From Callipepla californica brunnescens (lineage: Eukaryota; Chordata; Aves; Galliformes; Odontophoridae): a stretch of 64,000 bases of DNA. Under the pieces are notes generated by a model. The model searched no databases. It saw only the letters and a list, made by a program, of their open reading frames with translations, and was not told the origin of the DNA. Shown here in pieces: positions 22,401 to 34,400 of the stretch. The stretch is from the NCBI GenBank assembly GCA_023055505.1, contig JALIRH010000031.1, positions 3,302,823-3,366,822 of the forward strand, in the 5' to 3' direction. Within the stretch, counting starts at the first letter, position 1. Each line of letters begins with the position of its first letter. Made by a program: the position numbers and the translations under genes.

Positions 22401-25400
22401 GAGGTCAGTCAGAGGCTGGGGTTTTGATCTGGAGCACAGCCTCTCTTCACGCAGTGACTGAGGAAGGAAATGTCACCGTCCCTACCTGGGAGTGGAATAA
22501 AAGTGAAGAAAGGAGAACATGGTCTGTGTTGTCTCTTTCCCTGAGATGGGATAAAGTAAAACATGATAATATCCTTATCTGGATTGCTGAAGACCACTGC
22601 GTCCTTGTCTGAGGTGAGTTAAAGGGTATATTGTCTTGGCAAGGAATGTAGTACAGACAAAAGAAACAGAAAGGTTTCCTGAGCTGGCAAAGTCATGAAA
22701 GGTCCTGAAGAGGAGGGCTGGGACTCTGAGATGGCAAAGTCTCAGAATGTATGCTGGAGCAACTGGAGAAAGGAGGTAGAAAAAGTCAAAGACAGTAATA
22801 ATTGTCTGGAGAGACTGATGGTGAAAAGGGAATTCATTTAAGCTGAGATGTCAGTCTCCCCAAATCATTCTTCATTTCTATGAAAATGAGAGAGAAGAGT
22901 TCGTCTTGTCCCATAGTACTTAATAATACAGCAATTTGCATTGGAGTGTGGCTGCTTTCTGAATAGCTGAAGGTTAGACTGTGGGAAAAACACTAATGGG
23001 AGAAACCTGAGACAGAAACAGATATTTTTGTAGCAGACCTGTCTATTTGAGAAGAAAATAAAAGTCCTGTTTCCCTCAGTACTGCAGGAGCTGAACAGCA
23101 GGAGGCACTTTCTTTACTTATGGCTTTGTCACCTTTCTAGCCATTGTTCAGCCCCAAATCCTGTTTTTGCAGGGTTACATTACAATTGCCACTGTGACTA
23201 TGTCTAATGATTTGGCTTTCTTGTTCCCTTTGGTGCCCATCTCTCTGGTCTTTTGTCATGTCTTCTACAGACACACAAACCTTTGAAAATAATACCCAGT
23301 GAACCACTTTCACCTATGGAGTGAGCTGGAAGTAAAAAGTTCATGCATACAGAGATTCATCAAAACCTCCTCCATTCTGTTCAATAAAGCATAAGATATT
23401 TTGATCCAGGCTCATTTCTTGCTTCTCTTTCAGGCTTATTGTACAGCTGCAGGCAGGATGCTCAGTCTGGTTGTCAGAGTCTTCCCACTCCTGAAGGCCA
23501 ATAAGGGGTAAGGTGGCATAAGTTCATGAAGTCTGCAGAGAGCTTTGAGAAGTCAGAATGGAAATTGCAGCAGAATGAGAAAATTGCTACGTAGATGAGA
23601 TTAGGTTCTGGCCATGTGAATAAAAAGACCACAAGAAAAGGAGGGGCCCCATCCACACCAAACAAATTACCTTAGGGGAGTGCAATGATCGTGACCTTAA
23701 GATGAGCGTATGACTCCATGAAAATTGTGCTGAAAAGAGCAATCATAAACTGGCAGGTTTATTGTAAGAAATAAGTGGACATACATGCCGGAAGGGCAGT
23801 AGAGGAATCTGTAAAATGCTGTCCTGATTAGCCTTGTCTCTTATAAAAGATGCAAGTTTGTAAGAGTTGTTATAGTGAGTAAATTAAAGAAGATTTCCAA
23901 TATTGAACAGATATGTCAGATGCCCTTTTACCACAAAAATTTTGCTGATGAATCAGTTTTACACTGATATTTTCTTTCCTCCTTAGACATTCACCAGTCT
24001 TGTTTCTTGGCTGAGTATAGAATTACTTTTACCCCACTTCCTTCTTTTGCAAACAAAATAAATGAAGAAAAAGATATAGCTTTGATTTTTCCTATGAAAA
24101 ACACAATGAAACTATCATCTTAGAAAAAAAAAATCAAAATTTTCTGCCACAGAGTTACATTGTGTTGCAAAAGAGTTTTAAAAAGGAAGTGGAGAAAGTT
24201 TGGTCTGGAATCCAGTGGCTGTGGTAGTTTTCAGAGTAGGTCCTGTAATTTGTTCAAGCTGTGTTTGTTACACTGGAGAACTGGAAGAGCATATCCATTG
24301 CATTTCTTTTCCTTCTCTTCAGTTCTAGGCTTCATAAGAGGTGCAACCTTTTTCAATTTGTTGGGCAATCAGTGAAGGGAACCCTGTTGTGGTCCCTTTC
24401 TCTGTGCTTGTGTATCTTTGATGCTGAAGGTAAAATACTGAAGAGAAAGTATTCCGCTAGCTCTGAGATATCGTAAAACTTCCTTCATACGGAAGGAATT
24501 TCTTGATTAATATGTAGCGCTGTGTGAAGTTTATGTTAATAATGTGTTTACAGGCTGGTCCTGAAAGTTGCTGGAAACTACTAGTTTTCTGGAAAAGACA
24601 AAGATCTTATATTTCTGAGAACTTGTGTGCATTTCACCTATTGTATTCTACAGCTGTAAAGGACTTGTTGCCCCTGTTAAAATTTTATGGTATATTTGGA
24701 AATAAGTTAGAAATTAATATTAGCTTCTTGAAAATTCAATTTTACTTTAATTGAATAACTATTTTGGAGGCAAAATGGTACACAGAATTTTTCATTCCAC
24801 TACATTCTCTCTGAATTCCCCATCTGACCACTCCAAAGCAATTTTAAAGTATTCTTTCTCTTATTTGTGTGCTGATATGGATGAGAGCAAGTGATCAGGA
24901 CTGTGACCTCACCTCTGTTTTTAAAAAGAGCAACCCTACATGCTTATCAGTTCTTCAACTTTCAAGTCACCAAGCCTTTAACTCAAAAGCAGTGTGATTC
25001 CCTTTGATACCCATCTGACTGTAAGGAATTCCTATGAATACATGAAAGCGGATAGAGGTAACCTTTCACTGAAAGCCTGTGGAAATTAAGTGACTCTTCA
25101 TATACAACTTTGGCAATATCTTCTTAACTATTTTTAGCTAAAGGAAGAGAAAACTTTGTCAGGATATACTGCAGCTTGAGGTAGGAATTTCAGAAAATCT
25201 CATGAGAAAATCATTTTATACACATTTCTGAAGGAGCACACCTGAGAGATTTAGTAGTTGTTTCAATGTTAACTTTTGAAATTAAAAAAAAATATCCTTG
25301 TATGGATTTACAATACAGAGAACAGTACTAGTAATGAACACTCTACTGTAGGTGCAACTTTAGTAATGCCAAAGAGAAAGTATAATAATTTTCCTCCATT

Positions 25401-26700
25401 TTCTTGCAAAACTCCTAATGTAGTAACAAGCCCCTCAGTGAGGCTTGCCTTCTGGTATGATGAGACCACATTTTTGACTTATATCCAGCTTGGTATCCAC
25501 TCTAATCCCCTGGTGCTTTTCAGCTGAGCATATTTAAGCAATATTATATGTGGTATAAATTTGTTTTTACTACTTCTGTACTCAAGGTAAAGCTTGGGAA
25601 GCACCCCTATGCCTAAGTGAGCTGTGATGCATTTTCTTGGGCTGTCCCTTTGTCAGAATCTTCCTAATTTTGAAGATTTGCTTCTTGATATCTTGTTCTT
25701 AGCAGAAATGCTAAGAATTATAGGCAAAGGTCACATTTACAGCATTCTATTCAGTACTGTTTAAAAAATCTAGCAACTCTGCAACTGAAGACGGTGATGA
25801 CATAATGAAGTTTTTCTTAAGCCACAGACAAGACACACTTGAGTTAATGGCAGAACTGCACGTGCTGACCACCTACTCTGAAAGTCTTTTGAGTAATAAA
25901 AAGTTGATTCAATTTATACTCTGGTGCATTGCCACATCTGTGCTAAGACTTTTTACAAGGAAGGTTAACCTTGACACTGTCTTTTTGAATATTTTTTATT
26001 TGTATTTTATTTTTTAATTTCTATCTTTGTATTTGGGAACTACTACTTTTTAGGATTTGACACTTTAGGTCTTACTGGTAGCCAGTAGGCAACCTAGTTC
26101 ACATAATCTCAGTTACGGGCACAAATAGTCCTGACTTTTCTTTGCACTTTAGTCTTCTGATTTGTCCCAGTAGTTTAAAGGGAATAACTAAGTCTTTATG
26201 GCTGGTCCCTGGAGAGCTCTTCCACTTTATGGGAGTTTCCTGCTTGTGCAGAATATCCTACAATATATTTAAGCATTGCTTGAAAAGAAAGATATGACAG
26301 TGATGATGTAATATTCTGTCTGTTCCTGGTTCCAGTAATACATGGTGAGAACCCTGACTTGCCTCTAATTTTTACAGAAAACTCAGAAAAACCCTAAGAA
26401 GTCAGATAGACCCTTTGGACAAATTAATGAATACTGCATAACCAGAAATGGTAGGGATGTAAAATGTTTATTATTATTTATCCTAGGGATCTGTTTTATC
26501 TTGAACAGCTTTAAAATTTTGAAAATTATATTAATAATTTGGAAATACATTCTGAAAAACTCCCTTGATGAACCAAAAACCTTTCTCTCAATACTTCATT
26601 GTTTGAAATATGTTTCTGGCTGAAAACAAAAACAAAAACCTCACTAAGAATAGGAAGTTGCAGCAGGAACAAAACTCCCTTTCTGGCTAACAGGACTATG
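22401..26700. other. unique AT-rich non-coding sequence
   Basis: No gene or recognisable mobile element. Open frames up to 83 codons, such as 25276-25527, show no known domain. Confidence 0.5.
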
Positions 26701-26985
26701 TTTTCCTATGCAAATGCAGCAAAGCCCAGAAATTAGCAATGACTGCTAAATTAACACACTTGAAGAGCTTGGCTGGTTCTAATAGGCAGTCAAATGGTCT
26801 TGTTACATTGTAATGGTGCCAAGCTAATTGAAGTGATTACTGTTGCTCATGAGCAGCCCTTTTGAAGTAGAAGTCTTTTAAATTATCCATAGACGTTAAA
26901 TGTCAGACACTATTGTGTAATTATACTTTGTAAACGCTGAATGTCATAAGGCATCACAGGTAATTGAGGTTTACAGAGAAGAGCT
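26701..26985. promoter_or_regulatory. candidate conserved non-coding element, unproven
   Basis: Dense AT-core motifs in non-repetitive context are visible, including GCCAAGCTAATTGAAGTG near 26818, GATTACTGTTGCTCATGAGC near 26836 and GTGTAATTATACTTTG near 26915. No coding or transposon signal is present. It directly precedes the tandem duplication at 26990. Confidence 0.2.
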
Positions 26986-26989
26986 TTAT

Positions 26990-27047
26990 CTAAACCTAAT
27001 TGGGCATCAATTCTTTGTCACTATTTCTAAACCTAATTGGGCATCAA
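26990..27047. repeat. 37-bp-period direct duplication
   Basis: CTAAACCTAATTGGGCATCA followed by A occurs at 26990-27010 and again, identically, at 27027-27047. The 16 bp between the copies resemble the sequence that follows the second copy, so this looks like a 37-bp tandem duplication whose less conserved half has drifted. Confidence 0.9.
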
Positions 27048-27049
27048 AT

Positions 27050-27375
27050 TTTTGTGCCAGGGGACACTCCAACACCTTATCTCAGCCCTCCCCCATCACC
27101 ACCGTCGATGGGAAGTACATATCACAGCAAATCTGACCCACCAAACCCAGGACCTCTCGCGTTCCAACCTGAGCAGCCTGTGGCTCCAAGAAAATGGAAT
27201 TCTAACGGGGAAGCAGTGCTCTTCCATTTCATGAGGGACAGCAGTAGTCGATGGTGACCTCCTGTCTTCTTTGTCTGGGTTCAGCTGTCGTGCCACCAAA
27301 CCACTGTGGTAGTCAACAGAAAGCACTGAAGTGCATAAAGAGGAGAGCTTCGGTCACCAAATGTTTGTTCTTTTT
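27050..27375 (-). other. GC-rich island of unknown origin, possibly retroelement-derived
   Basis: This stretch differs sharply from its AT-rich surroundings: it is GC-rich, contains several CpG and has overlapping open frames on both strands (27000-27257 plus, 27096-27326 minus). None of the translations is recognised. Read on the minus strand, GTAAATAAAAAGAAC followed shortly by CATTTGGTGACC recalls the polyadenylation signal and LTR-to-leader junction of retroviruses, but I cannot find matching LTR ends or a gene. It may equally be a remnant of a host exon or a single-copy element. Assignment is open. Confidence 0.25.
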
Positions 27376-27561
27376 ATTTACACATATCATTAAACAAACA
27401 AACACAAAACTATCTTCCAGTGCTAATTTTTCCTTATTTCCTAGTACTTCCTAGAGGACAAATCATGATTCACAGCACAGAAATGCTGAACCTTAGGCTT
27501 TTACTTCTGTCATTTTTATTAGTAAGCAGCTGCTTTACCCCATGATTCTTCACATGAAAGG
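27376..27561. other. unique AT-rich non-coding sequence
   Basis: I see nothing recognisable apart from a short AAAC-like run near 27393. Confidence 0.5.
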
Positions 27562-27579
27562 TTTTTTTTTTTTTTTTTT
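27562..27579. repeat. T18 homopolymer
   Basis: Eighteen T in a row are read directly. Confidence 0.93.
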
Positions 27580-27671
27580 CCCACTAGGATAATCTATATG
27601 CAGAGATTTTTTGCACTACTATCTCTGATTTTTGTTTCTGGCTGTTTGATTTTGATCTTTTTAATTCTTCA

Positions 27672-27694
27672 CCCCCCCCCCCCCCCCCCCCCCC
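27672..27694. repeat. C23 homopolymer
   Basis: Twenty-three C in a row are read directly. Such long C runs are uncommon and can fold as quadruplexes on the G strand; their exact length is unreliable in assemblies. Confidence 0.93.
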
Positions 27695-28034
27695 GTAAAT
27701 CAAAGAGTGTCATTTGTGCAGTCTTTACTCTCAGTCTGTGATGCTGTATCTCCAAAAATATTCAGTTTTTTAGACTTGATTCTCTTAGCTTTGTTTATAG
27801 AGTCTCATCCAAAGTTTACTAAGGTCATTGAACGTTTTACCTCTGACTTCAGCGTACTTAGTTTGAAAACCTATTAAATCAACCTGCTATAGTCAATAGT
27901 TACCTTGTAAGATACAGAGCTCCAGAAAATGTTCAGAATTCTGTGTAATTTTGTGTTTGTCACATTGTGTTTTGCATGTTTTTGTCAGCTGCTCATGTGT
28001 AGTGAGTGCTGAAAAGACTCCTCACGGGGAATAG

Positions 28035-28037
<3 letters not shown>
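27695..28037. other. unique AT-rich non-coding sequence
   Basis: I see no gene or repeat between the C run and the TA microsatellite. Confidence 0.5.

Positions 28038-28074
<37 letters not shown>
28038..28074. repeat. (TA)n microsatellite
   Basis: About eighteen TA units run without interruption. It is likely polymorphic and can extrude as a cruciform. Confidence 0.95.
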
Positions 28075-28077
<3 letters not shown>

Positions 28078-30415
28078 AAAGAATATTAATAATGTGTTTT
28101 GATGTGGGGGAAATTAGTGTGTTTGTATGGAGAAACTCACTGCTTGAATGTGTGCTTCATGGAAAAGTGTACAAAGATTTTCTGAGACAAAAAAAAGTGG
28201 AGAATCTCAGTTCATTTGCAGATTTCACTGTTACCATAAAATATTGCCTAGGTTGTTTTGTCATGCTGGTCATCCACTTGAGAAAGAGGTCTTTACGCTG
28301 TAACATTTTTTTGCTATATCAGCTCAGCTTTTTTTTTTTGCACCAACTCTCTTCTTTCCTAGTCTGTGCAGAGGCTGAGCATAACTCATTTGCAGATGGA
28401 AAGAGAAAAGGAGAGAGCATTAATCTGACTAATTTTGTAAAGAAACCTGGACAGTTCTTTTGTTTATCCTGCACCAACTCTTTGACGCATGTAATGGACT
28501 TGCAAAATAGATGGGGGAAATGGCATGGCAATAGGTCCCTACATTAGAATTCCTCTCTTACTTGTTTTCCATACCCTTCATCTTCCCCCTCACTTCCTTT
28601 CAGATTATATAATTAATTTCCTTTAGCTTTACTGTACATTTATATTTTAGAAAGATAAAAAGTACCAATTTCACTTCTGGAAATATGTGAATTAAATTAT
28701 CCTGTTGAATGAGATCAAAATGGAAAATAATAAAAAGAAACACTGTAAAGTGTATCAAGCACATATCCAGTTATATTTGAGATCAGTCACTTTGATGTTT
28801 GATTTAGTCATATCATCTAGGTGTTTGATATCCTGAGACTTCATCTCTCTCATAAAAAATCATATACATGTTCTTCCCTAGGATATGCCAAAGACCATTG
28901 TCAAAAAGGTGTTTCATTCTCAGTTGTCTGCAGAAGTATGGACATGACTGCTAAACTATCAGAAAATTAAATTAAACCTGATGGCTGTGCTGTCCCCAGG
29001 GGGCAGAGAACCTGATTTCACTCAAAGCAGAACACACTAATCCACAGCATTTGCAACTTGCCAAGGCTGTCTAGGTCAGTGCTTGTCTTTGTCAGGGGTG
29101 GAAAGAGAGAAAGATGTATGAGGAGCTGATGGCCAGGATAGGTTTGAACTAATGAAACTGATGCTAACCATAGAGATTAGTAATAACCTATGTCCAGAAA
29201 AGACTGAAAATAAGGAATGGATAGAAGAGTAAGAAAAGGAGAGAATGAAAATATTGATTTTGGAGTTTTGAGTTTTGTGTCCTTCTAAAATTTTGATTTT
29301 AAATAAAATTCGAAGTAACATGATGATGTATTTCTTGAGGTGGTCAATGCTGGAAAAAGTCAGTGCTTTTAATTATATATTAAGAAATTAATGTACTATG
29401 CATTCAACATGGGGAAGCAAACATGAGAAAACTTGAATTTTTAGTAAACAGATATGTTACATCAATAAAAATATATTTCCTGAGTAACAGGAAAAATCTT
29501 AAAATGTTAATTTTGAACTGATCGCCTTCCACCCCCTTCCACCAGCTTCATGAAAAGCAGGGTTGTCATTTGATACATATCTAACATGCCTGACACCTTC
29601 TGTTGTTGACCTGAAAAGGACTGGTTCCTTTCAGAAGCATTGCTTCTGCACAGAGTAGACACAGGTCACCATGGTTTTAACAAAGTGTTAAAACAATTTA
29701 CTGTTTTCCAGCTACTCATGTTAGTGCATCAGAAGAATTATGATAGATGGCATATGCCATGAACTCACCTAATTCTTCAGTTTCTAATATTAATAGTTTC
29801 TTATTATTTCTTATTATTTGTTCCAATATTGTTATTACTATTTTGCTATGTTTTGGTGTGCATGTGCAACCTGCATCATATTTCAGTCCAGTTTATGTCA
29901 TCTGACTTATTCAGTCTCTTTATTTGCAGAACCAGTAATGCCCACTTTGTTTTAAATGTCCAATGTTTGTTACAGCATGGGCTTGGCAGAGTGGTTTGCT
30001 TACATTTTAACACTAGCTCATGCAGTTCTCTCTTACTTTCTACTGAAGTGTCTAGTGCATATTCCTATGACACATAAAGTATTTTTAACTTATAATTTAC
30101 ATTACTGAAGTATGAATATTTCATTTATTTTTGAAAATCATATTTTACCTCCTCGTTCCCCTCTGTTGTCCCCTCTTGACCATTCTTTTGTTCTCAATTC
30201 CTACTTTCCTCATTCATTTATTCCCAGGAATGATCTGAAGAGCCCTACAGTTGCATGCACTCATAAGTTAGTTTTTCATCTTCCAAGAAGAACTTGAAAA
30301 AAGGTGCCTCTATTCATTAGCAAAGTGAAAAGGGGTCGGAATTCGGTAAGAGGAAAGAAAAATAAGCTTAAAATACAGTCAGCTCTTCTGTATAAGGCTG
30401 TAATCAACAAAGTGA
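28075..30415. other. unique AT-rich non-coding sequence
   Basis: The 151-codon open frame at 28092-28547 is the second longest in the window, but its translation is dominated by background codons, overlaps a minus-strand frame and contains no recognisable domain. I see no other feature. Confidence 0.5.
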
Positions 30416-30636
30416 ATCAAAGAACGTCTTGGGGTGGAAGGGATTTTTAAATTTGTCTACTTCCATTCCCCCTGCTATAGGTATGGACAATTCTCCCTAG
30501 ACCACGTTGCTTAAAGCCCCCATCCAACCTGGGATTGAATGCTTCCAGGAAAGGGGCATCCACAACCTCCCTGGGTAACCTGTTCCGGTGTCTCACCACC
30601 CTCACAGTAAAGAAATTATTTATAATGTCTAGTCTA
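30416..30636 (-). mobile_element. CR1 LINE 3' fragment, minus strand
   Basis: Recognisable CR1 tail blocks follow each other in the usual order: GGGGTGGAAGGGATTTTTAA, then CCCCCTGCTATAGGTATGG, GACCACGTTGCTTAAAGCCC, CCATCCAACCTGGGATTGAA, CACAACCTCCCTGGGTAACC and CTCACCACCCTCACAGTAAA. The terminal octamers are lost and divergence from the family pattern is moderate, so this is an older copy than the one at 15733. It contains no coding sequence. The boundary at the high-coordinate end is where similarity fades after the 'AATGTCTAGTCT' block. Confidence 0.9.
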
Positions 30637-33600
30637 ATAGCTAACTAATAGCCTAATAGCTGTATGCAGACTGGAATACTCGAGAAGTATTGTGTGAACA
30701 AAAGGAGTGGCTGATTTTTTCTCAGAGGTGTTTTCACCCAGCACTGACTCCCACTGTACTGAGACAGTACTGAAGGAACGTGTGCTGCTTGTATTACATT
30801 TAGGCTTTGTTGTAGATAAATTATCAAGAATGACAATGCTGTCTGTTTTATTTTTTGTGATTGTGTGTTTACTATTATGGGTATAGTTTATATTCTCTCT
30901 TTCCCCTCACTCCACAGAAACAAGCTGGAATTTGTCCTTCTTTGTTTTGCTTTTATCATTTGCTGTTTTATTTGCATTCAATTATTTGTTTTCATTTTAT
31001 TTACTACTTTATAATGGAATTTTTTTAGACAGATGAATATTTAATAAATGAATTATGTTTAAATGTTTGGATTGTTCTTTCAGTAAACAATTTTATCAGC
31101 ACAATAACACCATCCAGAGCATGTGTTTGGTGGTCAGCACTCACATACCTAAGATCTGTTATTACAGATGCTCCTGGCTGTTTTACAGGGCAAACTACAG
31201 TTCCCTGGGTCAGGGTGACCTCTTCTGTAAGAGTTATCAAGGCTTCACATGGAACAGCCAGATACTGACCTTGCAGTGCTCCTTTGGAAGCAGCATCACT
31301 TTATTGGCTGTAAAATGAATACTAGAAATATTCTTTATTCCTTTCCTTCTTTCTTTTTCTTTGTTTATTTGTTCCTTGTTTGTTTGTTTGTTTTCAATTA
31401 TTTATTCATTTTTTTAAACGAATTTACCAATGGAATCTTTTTTCTGTCCTCTTCATTTTTCAGAATACTCTTGATACCTGTGAGGTGTAGCAATTCTGGC
31501 TTGGCTTTTGAATTGCCAGATGCTTTTATGGATTTAGATGTTTTGGCATAAGACAGTTTCTGAGGCTCTTGGAGGTGAGGGCTGGTGTCATACCCTAGGA
31601 GCAAGTCTGGCTCCACTTAGACTGCATTATACTTCAGCCATGCGAGTGATGCATCATGATCTCACTTAATGCATGCTATTGCTTGTTGTGAAAGAGCTAC
31701 CTCCTCTCTTCAAAAGTGGTGCTAGCTGAGTATCTCATCAGAGTATACCTGTATCAGTAACTAGGTTGTTATAGAAATAAATAATGATGTGTTGCCTGGA
31801 TCTTTTGAGTGAACTGATAGTGAATAATCAGATGGAGATGACTGAACTTAAAACATCTTGTGGTAAGGAGAGAAGCTGACTCTTGGGTCCTGGATATCCA
31901 AATGCAGTACTAGTCGCTGTTTCCAACATCTTGAGCCTAATTTCTTACTAAATCTTATAATTGTTACCCAAAGAATACAACATTCAGCCTAACTCTATTG
32001 TATAGAAATAGATGATTGATTAGTTTTCACTGGTAACCACAAAATGGCGTCTGCAGAAATCAGCAACACCTTTTCCTGAGCATGGATAAAGTCATGTCAT
32101 GCTCAAGCACCTTGAAAAAATAAATATTTTGAATTGTTAATTGATCCCCATAGTTATCAGTTGGTTGCTTGTTTTAAACAACAACAACAGCAGCAATAGG
32201 GTAACTACAGAAATTGATAGGAACTTCAGCATTCTGCTTGACTTAATACCATAAACAAAGACAGGAAGAGAACAGATGGTTTACATCCATGGTTGACACC
32301 CAGCCCAGCTGGGATCAGTTTCTCATTGAGATGAAAAGAAAATAAGTTGAGGTATAAACAGGGTAAACCATTGCCATCTGGGTCAATTCTTGTGGTAACT
32401 ATAAAACAGCCACTTCATACATCCTTGGTTTATCCTTCCTGTTTCCTCACTTATCAAATATTTATTGTCAACAACGGGCAGTTCTGTTTGCACACATTGC
32501 AATTGGATAATGAGATAGTTAGGTTTACTCCTGTTATTGATGGTGAGTGCTGATGGCATGAATAATTTCCTGTTTTTATAAATGGGAATTGAATTATTGA
32601 TGCTTCATTTAGGCAGTGATAAAGGTATTAGTGATGTACTGCCATGGCTGTAAGTTGGTAGTGGTAGAAGACAATGCTTGCAGGTGACTGGCCTATTGTA
32701 CCCTACAGCTGCAGTGCAAATTGGAATTTTTTTCCCTTAAATATATAAATTATAAATAATTTTCTGTAAAAATACTACAGAATTTGTCCTGATAGCTTTG
32801 CAGTATTGGAAATAGGATGTTCCCACAGCCTAAATTAGCAATATTTTGCTTATAACCACAGCCTACTCTCACGAAAAAGAGCATTTGAAAGGAAAATATG
32901 ATGAATACAATAATTGTATCTTTGGTTACCTTTAAAGGGCATCTAATATTTTCAGAGAGTTTAACTGATTTATTTTAAGGCTTATTACTTTTGGTCTTCT
33001 CGAAGCTCAAGCATTACTCTTACAAAATGGTAATTTCTGTTTCTGCAATCAAGTTTGAGATTTTTTTTTCTTTCCTTTTTTTTTATTTTTTCACCCCATC
33101 TTCCAAAAACTCTTCATATTTAAAAAATGCAAGCTAGACAGGTCCTAGTGGCATTTCCATCACTTCTTCAAAAGAGGATATGTTAGAGAGAGAAGAAACA
33201 GCTGAGATACCCTTACAGCATTCCAACATATGATGCTTATGTCCCTTGCCAACTGTAAAAGGTTGAAATGAAAGCTTTGCGTTCTTCCCTCACTGCTTGC
33301 TGTACTCTCCTCTGTCCTGCTTTTTGCTTTTTCATTGGGCTCAAATTCACTCCTTAGCCCATCTTCCCAACGGTATATGAAGCGTAGCAGTGCCTCCCAG
33401 GTCTGCAAACCTCACCTGGGTACACCATGAGTCAAGTTCTTAGGGAAAATGGCAGGATAATGTGTTTGAAAAAGATCATAATGTACATTTCCCTCCTCTA
33501 ACCATAGTTAATAAATTTCAGAAATATCATGCTGTTCTTTAGTCTTTCTGCCTCCCCGCTGTTTGAACCAGAGGGTGGTTGGAAGGAGCCATTGCTAAAA

Positions 33601-33715
33601 GTTATGCACAGTATTTCTGATGATCAAGAACAGAATAGATCAATAATGCAAAAAGGAAAAACATAGGGGAAAGAAGATCTCAGGCCAATTATTTTTCTAC
33701 AAAATACTTTATGTG
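30637..33715. other. unique AT-rich non-coding sequence
   Basis: No gene is recognisable. It includes a T-rich run with TTTG units at about 31325-31415, short ACA/CAG units near 32178 and a T-rich run near 33060-33093. Open frames up to 100 codons (31249-31551) pass through these low-complexity runs and have no domain. Confidence 0.5.
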
Positions 33716-34400
33716 ACAACAGCAGCTGCCCCAAAGGGCAGCGTGTAACAACAGAGCCTAATTAGAATTATTTCAGTGTAATCATTAACTAGCATCTAAC
33801 ACCTACGAGAGTATTTCTGTTTAAACTAAAACATGACCTGCATGGCGGAGAGGCCTTGTAAACTGTCTGTGAAATAAAAAATGTGACAGTAAAGGTCAGA
33901 GCTGTGCTCATTTGAATTTCAAGCAGGAAGCAGACTCCACAGTCGGTGTGTACAAGAAGAGTGGTGGCTCTTTTCCTAGGCTCTCCTTGCCAACAGTAGC
34001 AGTTGGAGAAATCCTCCAGGACTAATTACTGAGGCTGCAAAACAAGTATTGTTCTTTTGTCTCTTTCCCTGACCTAGTGAAATGCAAGGGTCCTAATTAT
34101 ATTGTGTCAAAGATGTGGTTTTGTTTTCATTGTCATGTGAGTGAGGGTCACAAGCTAAGAAAGCCAAGTGGCACCTTACATCTCTCTCCAGCCACCTGCC
34201 GACAGCTTCCTTGCCGCCCCTGCTAATCACGTTGTCTTGCAGGAGAAGCAGGGGAGGGAGGGCTTGCTAATAAACTCTCCTCTCAGAAAGAGCGATGCTA
34301 ACACATTGCGTTCCACTGGGCCGCGTAAAAGCAGCTATCAAATCAGCGAGATTTGGCTTGATTTGCAAGTCTCTGGTGAAATTTAAGAAGGCAAAATTGT
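33716..34400. promoter_or_regulatory. candidate conserved non-coding cluster, unproven
   Basis: This is the second most CpG-containing part of the window. Homeodomain-type cores stand close together: GAGCCTAATTAGAATTATTT near 33754, GTGTAATCATTAACTAGC near 33776 and GCTAATCACGTTG near 34222. A second block near 34335 has TATCAAATCAGCGAGATTTG. A CpG-bearing stretch at 34295-34330 reads ACACATTGCGTTCCACTGGG. No protein or transposon is recognised; the 72-codon frame at 34168-34386 is not similar to anything I know. The texture suggests one or two enhancers of a developmental gene, by inference only. Confidence 0.25.

Noticed and set aside
28092..28547. 151-codon plus-strand open frame
   Set aside because: Composition is that of AT-rich background, a minus-strand frame overlaps it, and no domain, signal or known family is visible.
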